Assembly (NCBI GenBank): GCA_050116575.1
Contig: JASFOJ010000003.1
Span: 6,807 to 70,806, forward strand
Direction of reading: 5' to 3'
Source of the DNA: JAKEGK01 sp050116575
GTDB taxonomy: Bacteria; Pseudomonadota; Gammaproteobacteria; SZUA-152
DNA: 64,000 nucleotides
Of this stretch, positions 45,571 to 52,964 are shown one piece after another. Within the stretch, counting starts at the first letter, position 1; every line of letters begins with the position of its first letter. The notes under the pieces were generated by a model. The model saw only the letters and a list, made by a program, of their open reading frames with translations, had not been told where the DNA came from and did no database searches. Made by a program: the position numbers and the translations under genes.

Positions 45571-46329
45571 TTATTGTTGAACGCTCAAATATCGCCAATG
45601 TAACGGTTCGCCATCGGATTTGAAGGTATAAATAATCGGTTGTCCCGTAGGAATCTCAAAATCTTCCACTTGATCGACGCTAAGTTGTGCCAGATCCATG
45701 ATCAATGCGCGAAAAGTATTGCCGTGACCGCTAATGAGTATGCGCTGCCCCTGTTGTATTAACGGCGCGATCCGTTCTTGCCAGAATTGCACGACGCGGG
45801 CGCGTGTTTGCGCGAGGTTTTCAACATCCGGTAACACAGCGGGATCGATGTCTTTATAGAGTGGATCATTGACCGGATGTGACGGGTCGGTGCGTGGCAA
45901 CGGTTGGGCCTTGTCTTCATAGCCGCGCCGCCAGCGCCATACCTGGTGTTCGCCCACGCGCGCCGCTTCCTCGGCCTTGTTAATGCCTTGCAGCTGACCA
46001 TAATGGCGTTCGTTCAACCGCCAGTCCTGAAATTGCGGCACGTTCGGTTGGCCGATTATTTCAAGGATGACATCCAGGGTTTGTTTGGCTCGTGCCAGCC
46101 GGGAACAGAATGCAATGTCAAAATGATAGTGGTGTTGTTGCAGCAATTTTGCCGCGCGCCTGGCTTCGTCCAGTCCGGCCTGGGTGAGGGGAGGATTGGC
46201 CCAGCCGGTGAAACGGTTTTCCAGGTTCCACTGGCTCTGGGCGTGACGGATCAGGACAACGTCTATGGTTGTCTCTTTATCGTGTTTATTGTTTGTCTTA
46301 GTGGTGTCGTTTGAATGTTCGTTATTCAT
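45571..46329 (-). CDS. gpmA: 2,3-bisphosphoglycerate-dependent phosphoglycerate mutase
   Basis: 252 residues. Interconverts 3- and 2-phosphoglycerate in glycolysis. The phospho-His is in LIRHAQSQWN (His29), LNERHYGQLQG and SGHGNTFRAL complete the active site. A polar 21-residue N-terminal extension (Asn, Thr, Lys-rich) precedes the usual start, so the true start may lie further in; no better start codon is visible. Confidence 0.93.
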   Translation of the reverse strand: MNNEHSNDTTKTNNKHDKETTIDVVLIRHAQSQWNLENRFTGWANPPLTQAGLDEARRAAKLLQQHHYHFDIAFCSRLARAKQTLDVILEIIGQPNVPQFQDWRLNERHYGQLQGINKAEEAARVGEHQVWRWRRGYEDKAQPLPRTDPSHPVNDPLYKDIDPAVLPDVENLAQTRARVVQFWQERIAPLIQQGQRILISGHGNTFRALIMDLAQLSVDQVEDFEIPTGQPIIYTFKSDGEPLHWRYLSVQQ

Positions 46330-46357
46330 TATGATTTTTCTTAATTGATTTGTTGTT

Positions 46358-46855
46358 TTACTTTGATCGTTTTAGCGATTTCCAGTAACGGTGCGCGTAA
46401 TCGCGACCGGTATGTTGTACTTCCAGCCGTTGCATGCCTTGCGCGGTAAAAAACCCGGTCGCGCCGGTTTGTGCCTTGACCAGCAGGCCGTCGTAGTTTT
46501 TATCAACGGCTGCTTGTTCCGCAGTCCGGAATAACTGGGTGCCGATACCGCGGTAATGGCGCGCCGGGTCCACGTAAATGCCGTGCAACAATAATCCATC
46601 GACGCCTGGCGGCGCATCCCTGGGGTCGGCATGCTCCCAGGCAGCCACGCCAACGATATTGTGTTGTTTATCCTCGGCAACCAGCAGCTCGATGGTCTGC
46701 AGGTCGTGCTCGTGATAACGGTAACTGGGCAGCGACAGGCGTTTCACCCGTTCCGGCAGATCCCAGGTCATCACCGCGGCGTCAATAATTTTATTGACGG
46801 CGTCAAGGTCAGCGATGCCGGCTCTACGCAATATTATTGTGTCGTCTATTGTCAT
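46358..46855 (-). CDS. GNAT-family acetyltransferase
   Basis: 165 residues from the ATG at 46855 (an in-frame ATG ten codons earlier is also possible). GNAT fold with the acetyl-CoA loop RHYRGIGTQLF, followed by the C-terminal helix/strand. Substrate unknown. The 5' part overlaps the 3' end of gor by 32 bases in another frame. Confidence 0.82.
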   Translation of the reverse strand: MTIDDTIILRRAGIADLDAVNKIIDAAVMTWDLPERVKRLSLPSYRYHEHDLQTIELLVAEDKQHNIVGVAAWEHADPRDAPPGVDGLLLHGIYVDPARHYRGIGTQLFRTAEQAAVDKNYDGLLVKAQTGATGFFTAQGMQRLEVQHTGRDYAHRYWKSLKRSK

Positions 46856-48284
46856 CCTGTAACTGGCGCAGCTGCCGCCATTCATTGCCGCCGTCGATAT
46901 CTACAGTATCGCTCACCGGCATGCAACCGGGTCCCGGTGCTTTCATGGTGACCAGTTCCTCGGCGCTACTGGGATGAATGGCGATCGTAGTGTCAAAGTC
47001 CGCCTTGGTGGCGCCCATTTTAACGGCCACGGCAAAGCCTTGTAACATTTCATCGGCATTGTCGCCGATTATATGAATTCCCACGACTTTCTCGTCGGGG
47101 CCGGCGCATACCAGTTTCATCGCCGTGGTTGAGCCATGGGCTGCGAGGGCGTAGCGCATGGGCGTAAAGTTGCTTTGATAGATCGTGACATTATCGCCAT
47201 AGCGTGCAACGGCCTGTGCTTCACTCAGGCCGACTGTCCCCACCGGCGGGTGCGAAAATACCACAGTGGGCACGTTTTCATAGTCCACCTTACTGTCTTT
47301 CTTGCCGTTAAACAGCCGGTCAGCCAGTTTGCGCCCCGCGGCAATGGCAACGGGTGTTAACGGCATTTTGTCCGTAATATCGCCGATGGCGTAAATACCA
47401 GGTACGTTAGTGTTCTCGTATTCATCCACGGGTACAACTCCGTTTTGCAGGGTATTAACACCAGCGGCATCCAGGTTCAAGCGTTGGGTGTTGGCGCGGC
47501 GTCCCACGGCCCAAATCACGCTGTCAAACGCGCCGAAACTGTTGCCCTGCGTCGACGAGACAATGAGGCCTTCGGCGCTATTGGATAAGGTGGAAACCTG
47601 AAAACCGGTTTGCAGCCGGATACCGTGCTGTTGCATTTCGGTGTTAAGCGTGTCACTGATCATGGTATCGAAACGTTCCATGATGCGCTCGCCTTTGGCG
47701 ATTAACGTGACGTTTGACCCCAATGCCTGTAAAACACCGCTGAGTTCGACGCCAATATAACCGCCGCCAATAACCGCCACCCGTTTGGGTTGTTCGCGCA
47801 ACTGGAAAAAGCCATCAGAAGTTATGCCCAGTTCGGCGCCCAGCACCTGCGGTACTATAGGTTCACCGCCTGTTGCGATGACAATGTGGTCCGCGCTATA
47901 AATTTCGCCGTTCACTTCAACAGTGTTGGGACTGGTGAACCGGGCGTAACCCTGGATCGGAGTAATGCCGGTTTCTTCCAGGTAACCTTCCCAGTATCGG
48001 TTGATACTCCCAATATAGTTGTCCCGGCCACGCACCAGTTGTGCCCAGTCGGTGGCCTCGCGGCTCGCCGGAATACCAAAGCCCGATGCGTCGTCCACGG
48101 CGTGTGCCAGATTCGCGGCATACCACATAACCTTTTTTGGCACGCAGCCGTTGTTAACACAGGTACCGCCCATTTTGTTCGCTTCAACGACGGCCACCTT
48201 TTTGCCGTATTGGGCGGCTTTTTCGGCAACCGCCAGGCCTCCGCTGCCGCCGCCAATAGCAATAAGGTCAAAATGTTTCGTCAT
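46824..48284 (-). CDS. gor: Glutathione reductase
   Basis: 486 residues. Flavoprotein that reduces glutathione disulfide with NADPH. FAD motif IAIGGGSGGLAVAEKA, redox pair Cys42/Cys47 in GTCVNNGCVPKK, NADPH motif GGGYIGVELSG, and the C-terminal catalytic AIHPSSAEE. About 35 residues longer at the C-terminus than E. coli Gor, in the region overlapping the GNAT gene. It regenerates the glutathione used by the prx-grx fusion encoded upstream. Confidence 0.95.
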   Translation of the reverse strand: MTKHFDLIAIGGGSGGLAVAEKAAQYGKKVAVVEANKMGGTCVNNGCVPKKVMWYAANLAHAVDDASGFGIPASREATDWAQLVRGRDNYIGSINRYWEGYLEETGITPIQGYARFTSPNTVEVNGEIYSADHIVIATGGEPIVPQVLGAELGITSDGFFQLREQPKRVAVIGGGYIGVELSGVLQALGSNVTLIAKGERIMERFDTMISDTLNTEMQQHGIRLQTGFQVSTLSNSAEGLIVSSTQGNSFGAFDSVIWAVGRRANTQRLNLDAAGVNTLQNGVVPVDEYENTNVPGIYAIGDITDKMPLTPVAIAAGRKLADRLFNGKKDSKVDYENVPTVVFSHPPVGTVGLSEAQAVARYGDNVTIYQSNFTPMRYALAAHGSTTAMKLVCAGPDEKVVGIHIIGDNADEMLQGFAVAVKMGATKADFDTTIAIHPSSAEELVTMKAPGPGCMPVSDTVDIDGGNEWRQLRQLQDDNRRHNNIA

Positions 48285-48348
48285 ATGGTTTACCTTTGTC
48301 GTTTATTTTAACAATTTTTGATTAAGTACTGGCCCGTCACTCCGGCGG

Positions 48349-48371
48349 AAAAGGTGGGCTGGATGCCCACC
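48349..48371 (-). terminator. Terminator of peroxiredoxin-glutaredoxin gene
   Basis: On the minus strand GGTGGGC (48371-48365) and GCCCACC (48359-48353) form a 7-bp stem with a 5-base loop, followed by TTTT. It lies about 50 bases after the prx-grx stop and before gor. Confidence 0.65.
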
Positions 48372-48421
48372 CCTTCCTTCATTGTCAAGGCGCTGTTTTG
48401 TGACAGCGATGTCTGCTCCTG

Positions 48422-49171
48422 TTAAGCAGCATCTTTACGGGTATCAGACAAGTACTTGTCCAGGGCTTCCGAGTCGCCGATATATTCACCGTTGACGAAC
48501 ACCTGGGGATAGGTTTCCTTGCCGGTTACCGCGCGCAAGGTGCGTTCAGTCGTGGCATTATTTGCCTCGATTTCCTCGAACTCAATGCCATGGTCAATTA
48601 ACATTGCCTTGGCTTTGGCGCAATAAGGGCAACCTTTCTTGGTGAATATGGCAACGTCAGCCGATTTTTCCGCCTGCGGGTTAATGTAATTGAGCATGGT
48701 GTCCGCATCGGATACTTCAAACGGGTCACCCGGTACACTGGGTTCGATAAACATCTTTTCGATGACGCCGTCCTTGACCAGCATGGAATAACGCCAGGAA
48801 CGTTTGCCAAAGCCCAAATCATCCTTGTTAACCAGCATGCCCATGCCCTCGGTAAACTCGCCGTTACCGTCGGGGATAAAGACGATGTTGTTGGCGTCCT
48901 GGTCCTTCTTCCATTCGTTCATGACAAATGTGTCGTTAACCGATACGCACACAATGGAGTCCACGTCGTTGGCGTAAAAACTCGGTGCCAGCTGGTTAAA
49001 CCGCGGCACGTGGGACGATGAACACGTGGGTGTAAAGGCGCCCGGCAAGGAGAAAACCACCACTGTTTTACCACTGAATATCTCGTCAGTAGTAACATCT
49101 TTCCATTCGTTGTTGTGACGGGTTTTAAACGTTACTTGCGGTACACGCTGTCCTTCTCTGTTTTCTAACAT
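48422..49171 (-). CDS. Peroxiredoxin-glutaredoxin fusion peroxidase
   Basis: 249 residues. N-terminal Prx5-type peroxiredoxin (1-165) with peroxidatic Cys50 in GAFTPTC, then glutaredoxin (170-245) with CPYC (Cys181, Cys184) and TYPQVF. Such fusions (Haemophilus PGdx) reduce H2O2 and alkyl peroxides with glutathione. Gor lies downstream and an OxyR box upstream of the preceding DUF2061 gene; all genes share the minus strand. Confidence 0.95.
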   Translation of the reverse strand: MLENREGQRVPQVTFKTRHNNEWKDVTTDEIFSGKTVVVFSLPGAFTPTCSSSHVPRFNQLAPSFYANDVDSIVCVSVNDTFVMNEWKKDQDANNIVFIPDGNGEFTEGMGMLVNKDDLGFGKRSWRYSMLVKDGVIEKMFIEPSVPGDPFEVSDADTMLNYINPQAEKSADVAIFTKKGCPYCAKAKAMLIDHGIEFEEIEANNATTERTLRAVTGKETYPQVFVNGEYIGDSEALDKYLSDTRKDAA

Positions 49172-49221
49172 TTGTATCTCTCCTGTTTAAGGTTTAAGTT
49201 GATTACACAAAATTTCCTGTT

Positions 49222-49425
49222 TTAAACCGTTACTGTGTTGCGGCCGTGAATTTGTGAATTTTCCCGGCGCTTCCAAACCAATTCGTGAAAGTAGTAAGCG
49301 ACGGTGTTAATCATGGGTTCAATCAGGGCAATGGCGCCGCCTACCATGACGCTGCCGGTCATGAGGTAACCCACCGTAAACGCGACGGTGAAGTGAACGA
49401 TGGCGAATGAAACTGTTTTGTTCAT
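49222..49425 (-). CDS. DUF2061 small membrane protein
   Basis: 67 residues with two hydrophobic segments (FAIVHFTVAFTVGYLMTGSVMVGGAIALIEP, split by a glycine turn) and ending HELVWKRRE, which is the DUF2061 pattern. Function unknown. GGAG precedes the ATG at 49425. It is 50 bases upstream of prx-grx and directly behind the OxyR box, so it is probably peroxide-induced. Confidence 0.82.
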   Translation of the reverse strand: MNKTVSFAIVHFTVAFTVGYLMTGSVMVGGAIALIEPMINTVAYYFHELVWKRRENSQIHGRNTVTV

Positions 49426-49487
49426 TGGTTTGACTCCGTTGCTCCTTGGTTTAAATACAATATAGAGACGGATCATCGATAAAGGAA

Positions 49488-49524
49488 ATCGAATGTTATT
49501 ATTGTATTGATAGGTAATGCCTAT
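49488..49524 (-). promoter_or_regulatory. OxyR-binding site
   Basis: Four tetramers separated by exactly 7 bases, plus strand: ATCG (49488), TTAT (49499), ATAG (49510), CTAT (49521). Consensus ATAG-N7-CTAT-N7-ATAG-N7-CTAT is matched at 14 of 16 positions over 37 bases. It is about 60 to 100 bases upstream of the DUF2061 ATG, fitting activation of that gene and prx-grx on the minus strand. Confidence 0.75.
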
Positions 49525-49589
49525 CTTGTAAGGTATTGATTATCAGTAAGTTATGTTATTTTGAAAGTGGCTGTAGGTCCGGGGAGGGA

Positions 49590-50408
49590 TTAACGCAAGC
49601 GGCGGGACACGCCGGTGCGGTGTAAAATGGTGGTGGCGATTTCTTCAATGGATATGTTGCTGGTATCGAGAAATGATAGCTTTTCAACCTGAAAAATGCT
49701 TTCCGCGGCGCGCACCTCGGTCTGGCATTGCTTGATAGATGCATAGTTGCTGTCGGCAATACGCTCTTGCCGGATCTGATGCAGGCGAGCCGGCTCGATG
49801 GTAAGCGCGAATAACTTTTGGCGGAACTCGGAGAGTGTTGCAGGAAGTTTACCGCGGTCAAAATCGTCAGCGGTCAGCGGATAATTGGCCGCCATAATCC
49901 CGTACTGCAGCGCCAGGTAAAGACAAGTGGGTGTTTTGCCGCAACGGGATACCCCGACCAGGATAATGTCCGCGTCGGAATAGCTTGCGGGATTGGCGCC
50001 GTCGTCGTTTTTCAATGCAAAGTTAATGGCATCGATTCGTGTTTTGTAATTACCGGTTTCCCGTACACCGTGAGCCCGGCCGATGGCGGTGGCTGCGGGA
50101 GTATGCAGTTCCTGTTCGAGGCGATCTAAAAACGTATCAAAGAAGTCGATAAACAACGCATTACATTGAGAGATGATCTCGCGTTCTTCGCGGTTAATCA
50201 TGGTGCTGAAGACCAGTGGCTTGCAACCGTCCCGTTGCGCGGTCTGATTAATGGTTTGTAGAGCCTGGCGCGCTTTATCCGGCGTGTCAACATAGGGAAT
50301 CATGGTGTGGTCGAACGCCTGGTTATCGAACTGGGTGAGCAGTCCGTGTCCCAACACTTCGGCGGTAATACCGGTTCTGTCAGAGATGTAAAAGACGCTG
50401 CGTTTCAT
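49590..50408 (-). CDS. ppsR: PEP synthase regulatory kinase/phosphorylase
   Basis: 272 residues, DUF299 family. ADP-dependent kinase and Pi-dependent phosphorylase that switches phosphoenolpyruvate synthase. P-loop GVSRCGKTP, SDRTGITAEVLGHGLL at the N-terminus. The target gene ppsA is not in the window; in E. coli the two are divergent neighbours. Confidence 0.92.
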   Translation of the reverse strand: MKRSVFYISDRTGITAEVLGHGLLTQFDNQAFDHTMIPYVDTPDKARQALQTINQTAQRDGCKPLVFSTMINREEREIISQCNALFIDFFDTFLDRLEQELHTPAATAIGRAHGVRETGNYKTRIDAINFALKNDDGANPASYSDADIILVGVSRCGKTPTCLYLALQYGIMAANYPLTADDFDRGKLPATLSEFRQKLFALTIEPARLHQIRQERIADSNYASIKQCQTEVRAAESIFQVEKLSFLDTSNISIEEIATTILHRTGVSRRLR

Positions 50409-50460
50409 GGCTGTTGGTCAGGGTCTGTTCCATTGTAACCTTATACAGACAAAATCCAGA

Positions 50461-51411
50461 TTAACCTTTGTCCTCGTCAGTGAACAAGGCTTCGCTGTCC
50501 TTTAGAAATTCATCCAGATTCTTGCTGCCTGATACTTTGATATAGGGAGGTTTCAGGTGCGCCGGATAATCCGGACTGGCAATGAATTCAGGTTGATTAA
50601 CATATTGCATGAACAATCCCACCAGTAAAATGGACCACGCCACGGCATGGCTGGTGGCCAAACTGGTGTGTTTGTTGAGATTGGTGCTGTTGGTCAGGTT
50701 AATGTAAAACATGAAGGCCAGTGACAAACCAACCACGACAAGTTCAATAATGGTGGCTGGCAGGTTGTTATTGACATTATAGGTGAGATATTCTCCGCCA
50801 TTGGCGATCAGCAGGGAAAGGGTAAATACCATGATTGCGGCGATAAAATGTGGAAAGAACGATGCACGATGGACAATGACCCGCCCTACGAACGCCCATA
50901 TACCCGCCCAGGCGAGCGCAAAAATAAACGTCGGCAAGGCACTGGCAAACAGTTTTTCAAACCCCGTTGTTTTGGTGGTACCCAGTTGGGCATTAATCAG
51001 CAACGCGGCGAGAGCAATCACAATGGTGGTTGCTGATACCATGGGGCGTGAAATAATCGTGGGCAGTGTGGCCCGGGCCGGCAATAAATGAGTCTGTGCA
51101 ACGGGGTGATCTGGCGCTAACAGTCGCAGCCGTGTCCGGCCCAGCACAACGTCGTCGCCGGAAACCAATTGGTTGTCCCGCGATTGTGCGGTACTGGCTT
51201 TCAGTTTAATGCCGTTGTCGCTGTTTAAATCTTCGACCCGCCAGCCGTCCTCGGCTTCATGGATCACGATATGCTCAGCAGAAACGTAAGGATCATCCAG
51301 GATCAGGTCATTGTCATAGCCGCGGCCGGCCGTTACCGGCAAGTGGTCGAATTTGTGCCGGTTGGTTACGTGACCCAGGCGGTTAATTTCTTCAATGATT
51401 ACGGTTGCCAT
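50461..51411 (-). CDS. FHA-domain membrane protein
   Basis: 316 residues. The N-terminal FHA domain (1-95: GRGYDNDLILDD, VSAEHIVIH, NSDNGIKL) should bind phosphothreonine. It is followed by about five membrane helices between 125 and 265 and a cytoplasmic acidic tail (DEFLKDSEALFTDEDKG). Its first bases overlap the end of the upstream protease gene by 13. A phospho-dependent regulator of the protease or of its target is a plausible inference. Confidence 0.85.
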   Translation of the reverse strand: MATVIIEEINRLGHVTNRHKFDHLPVTAGRGYDNDLILDDPYVSAEHIVIHEAEDGWRVEDLNSDNGIKLKASTAQSRDNQLVSGDDVVLGRTRLRLLAPDHPVAQTHLLPARATLPTIISRPMVSATTIVIALAALLINAQLGTTKTTGFEKLFASALPTFIFALAWAGIWAFVGRVIVHRASFFPHFIAAIMVFTLSLLIANGGEYLTYNVNNNLPATIIELVVVGLSLAFMFYINLTNSTNLNKHTSLATSHAVAWSILLVGLFMQYVNQPEFIASPDYPAHLKPPYIKVSGSKNLDEFLKDSEALFTDEDKG

Positions 51412-52694
51412 GAAATATACTGTATGAATTTACGGATCAATGAATAGGCGGTTTCCTGGTCAATGCCGGCCGCGGCCAATTGGACGATAAGCCCGATATC
51501 CTTTTCGCTCACCAGGGCGATTGCCGCCGTCATGTCGTACAGCGAAGGGTACTTTTTATATTGGCGGGTGCACAGCGACATTTTCCAGTCTTTTTCGGTG
51601 AAGTCGACAAAATCCACGTGGCATTGATAGTTGTTCACTTCGTCCTTGCCGGCACTGTTAACACGGATCGAATGGCCGAATTCGTGACTGTATAGATTGT
51701 AAAAATGCAGGCTGCCGAGGTCCTTGCTGCGATAAAAATCGTACGTGTAAGCCAGTCCCCCGGTGGTAAACCGCTGGTCCAGATAAATATGGTCTTCGCT
51801 GAAACAGTTGCTGTAAGCATGATCCATCAGTGCTTCTTTGTCGTCGTCCGAATCACCCCAGCACTTGAAAATGTCGTCAATGGTACCGGGCAAACGGAAC
51901 GGTCCCAGGGTTGTGGTTTTCCATTCCGCGCTGACCAGTTGTTTGAAAAAGGATTGCTGTTGGTCAAACAGTTGTTGTTCGATGCGTTGCTCAAAATCAG
52001 GCGGTGTTTTATTGGTGGTATCTAACTGGGCCACCAGGGTTTTTAAAAAACTCACCGGCACCAAAAAACTGACCTGGTTGCCGGCGGTCGATACGTTAAT
52101 ACCCACGACTTCTCCGCGGCGATTGAGGGTGGGGCCGCCGCTCATTCCGGGGTTAAGGGAGCCGGAGAAAAAGATTTTATCGAACAGCGATTTTTCCAGT
52201 AGTCCGTTATACGTGCCTTCCACCACGCTTAAGCCCAAATCGTGGGGATTACCCAGGGAAAAAATACGTGTGCCTTTTGCCATTTTGCTGTGTCCCAGGC
52301 TTAGGGCTTGCAGGGTTTTTGTCTTAAAATCCCCCCTGGTAATCGCCAGGTCATGCACCACATCGATACTAATCAAATGCAATGGGCCGGTGTCACCGTC
52401 AACAGTGGCGTATTCCAGGCGGTAGCGTGATGGTTGATGGACATAGCTGGAGACGACATGAAAGTTGGTGGCGATATATCCCCGCTTGTCTACGAGAAAG
52501 CCCGAGCCGATCGTTGCCTTGTTGCCGGTTGCCAGCTCAATGACACGGATTTGAAAAATACTTTGCTTGTGGGAACTGAACAGCTGTTCGGCTTCATCCT
52601 GGGGCATCGTTTGCTGGTTTTTGTCAGTCGCCAGGACATTGCCGGCTAGCGCCAACATAAATACGGCTACGAGCGGGAGAACGATGTGTTTCAC
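51399..52694 (-). CDS. Exported trypsin-like serine protease
   Basis: 431 residues from GTG 52694, which gives a clean signal peptide (MKHIVLPLVAVFMLALAGNVLA); an ATG at 52793 would add 33 residues with an odd N-terminus. Catalytic His79 in NFHVV, Asp115 in HDLAI, Ser185 in PGMSGGP. The C-terminal half (200-431) is not a PDZ domain and is unrecognised; it has several Cys. HtrA/DegP-like chymotrypsin fold. The stop overlaps the FHA gene, so the two are co-translated. Confidence 0.82.
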   Translation of the reverse strand: MKHIVLPLVAVFMLALAGNVLATDKNQQTMPQDEAEQLFSSHKQSIFQIRVIELATGNKATIGSGFLVDKRGYIATNFHVVSSYVHQPSRYRLEYATVDGDTGPLHLISIDVVHDLAITRGDFKTKTLQALSLGHSKMAKGTRIFSLGNPHDLGLSVVEGTYNGLLEKSLFDKIFFSGSLNPGMSGGPTLNRRGEVVGINVSTAGNQVSFLVPVSFLKTLVAQLDTTNKTPPDFEQRIEQQLFDQQQSFFKQLVSAEWKTTTLGPFRLPGTIDDIFKCWGDSDDDKEALMDHAYSNCFSEDHIYLDQRFTTGGLAYTYDFYRSKDLGSLHFYNLYSHEFGHSIRVNSAGKDEVNNYQCHVDFVDFTEKDWKMSLCTRQYKKYPSLYDMTAAIALVSEKDIGLIVQLAAAGIDQETAYSLIRKFIQYISWQP

Positions 52695-52964
52695 GTAAAA
52701 AGTAAACCTTTGTAGACAGTTTGCGGCAATAAAATGAACCGATGAATCGTTATATGTCGTATATAGTGTAGACGCCGTAGTAGCATAAGTCATTCCAGGT
52801 GCCGCGCGGACTATTGGGTTACAACCGATTTTTCTGCATCCCCCGGGCGTGCTCCCTCGCGCACATTATCGTTGGAATCTGGAAACGCGCGGTTGCTCGT
52901 CAGTTCAATTCACACTGATACGTATGATTTTGAATCATCGTTTCGCGTTTATGCAATAACAGGG

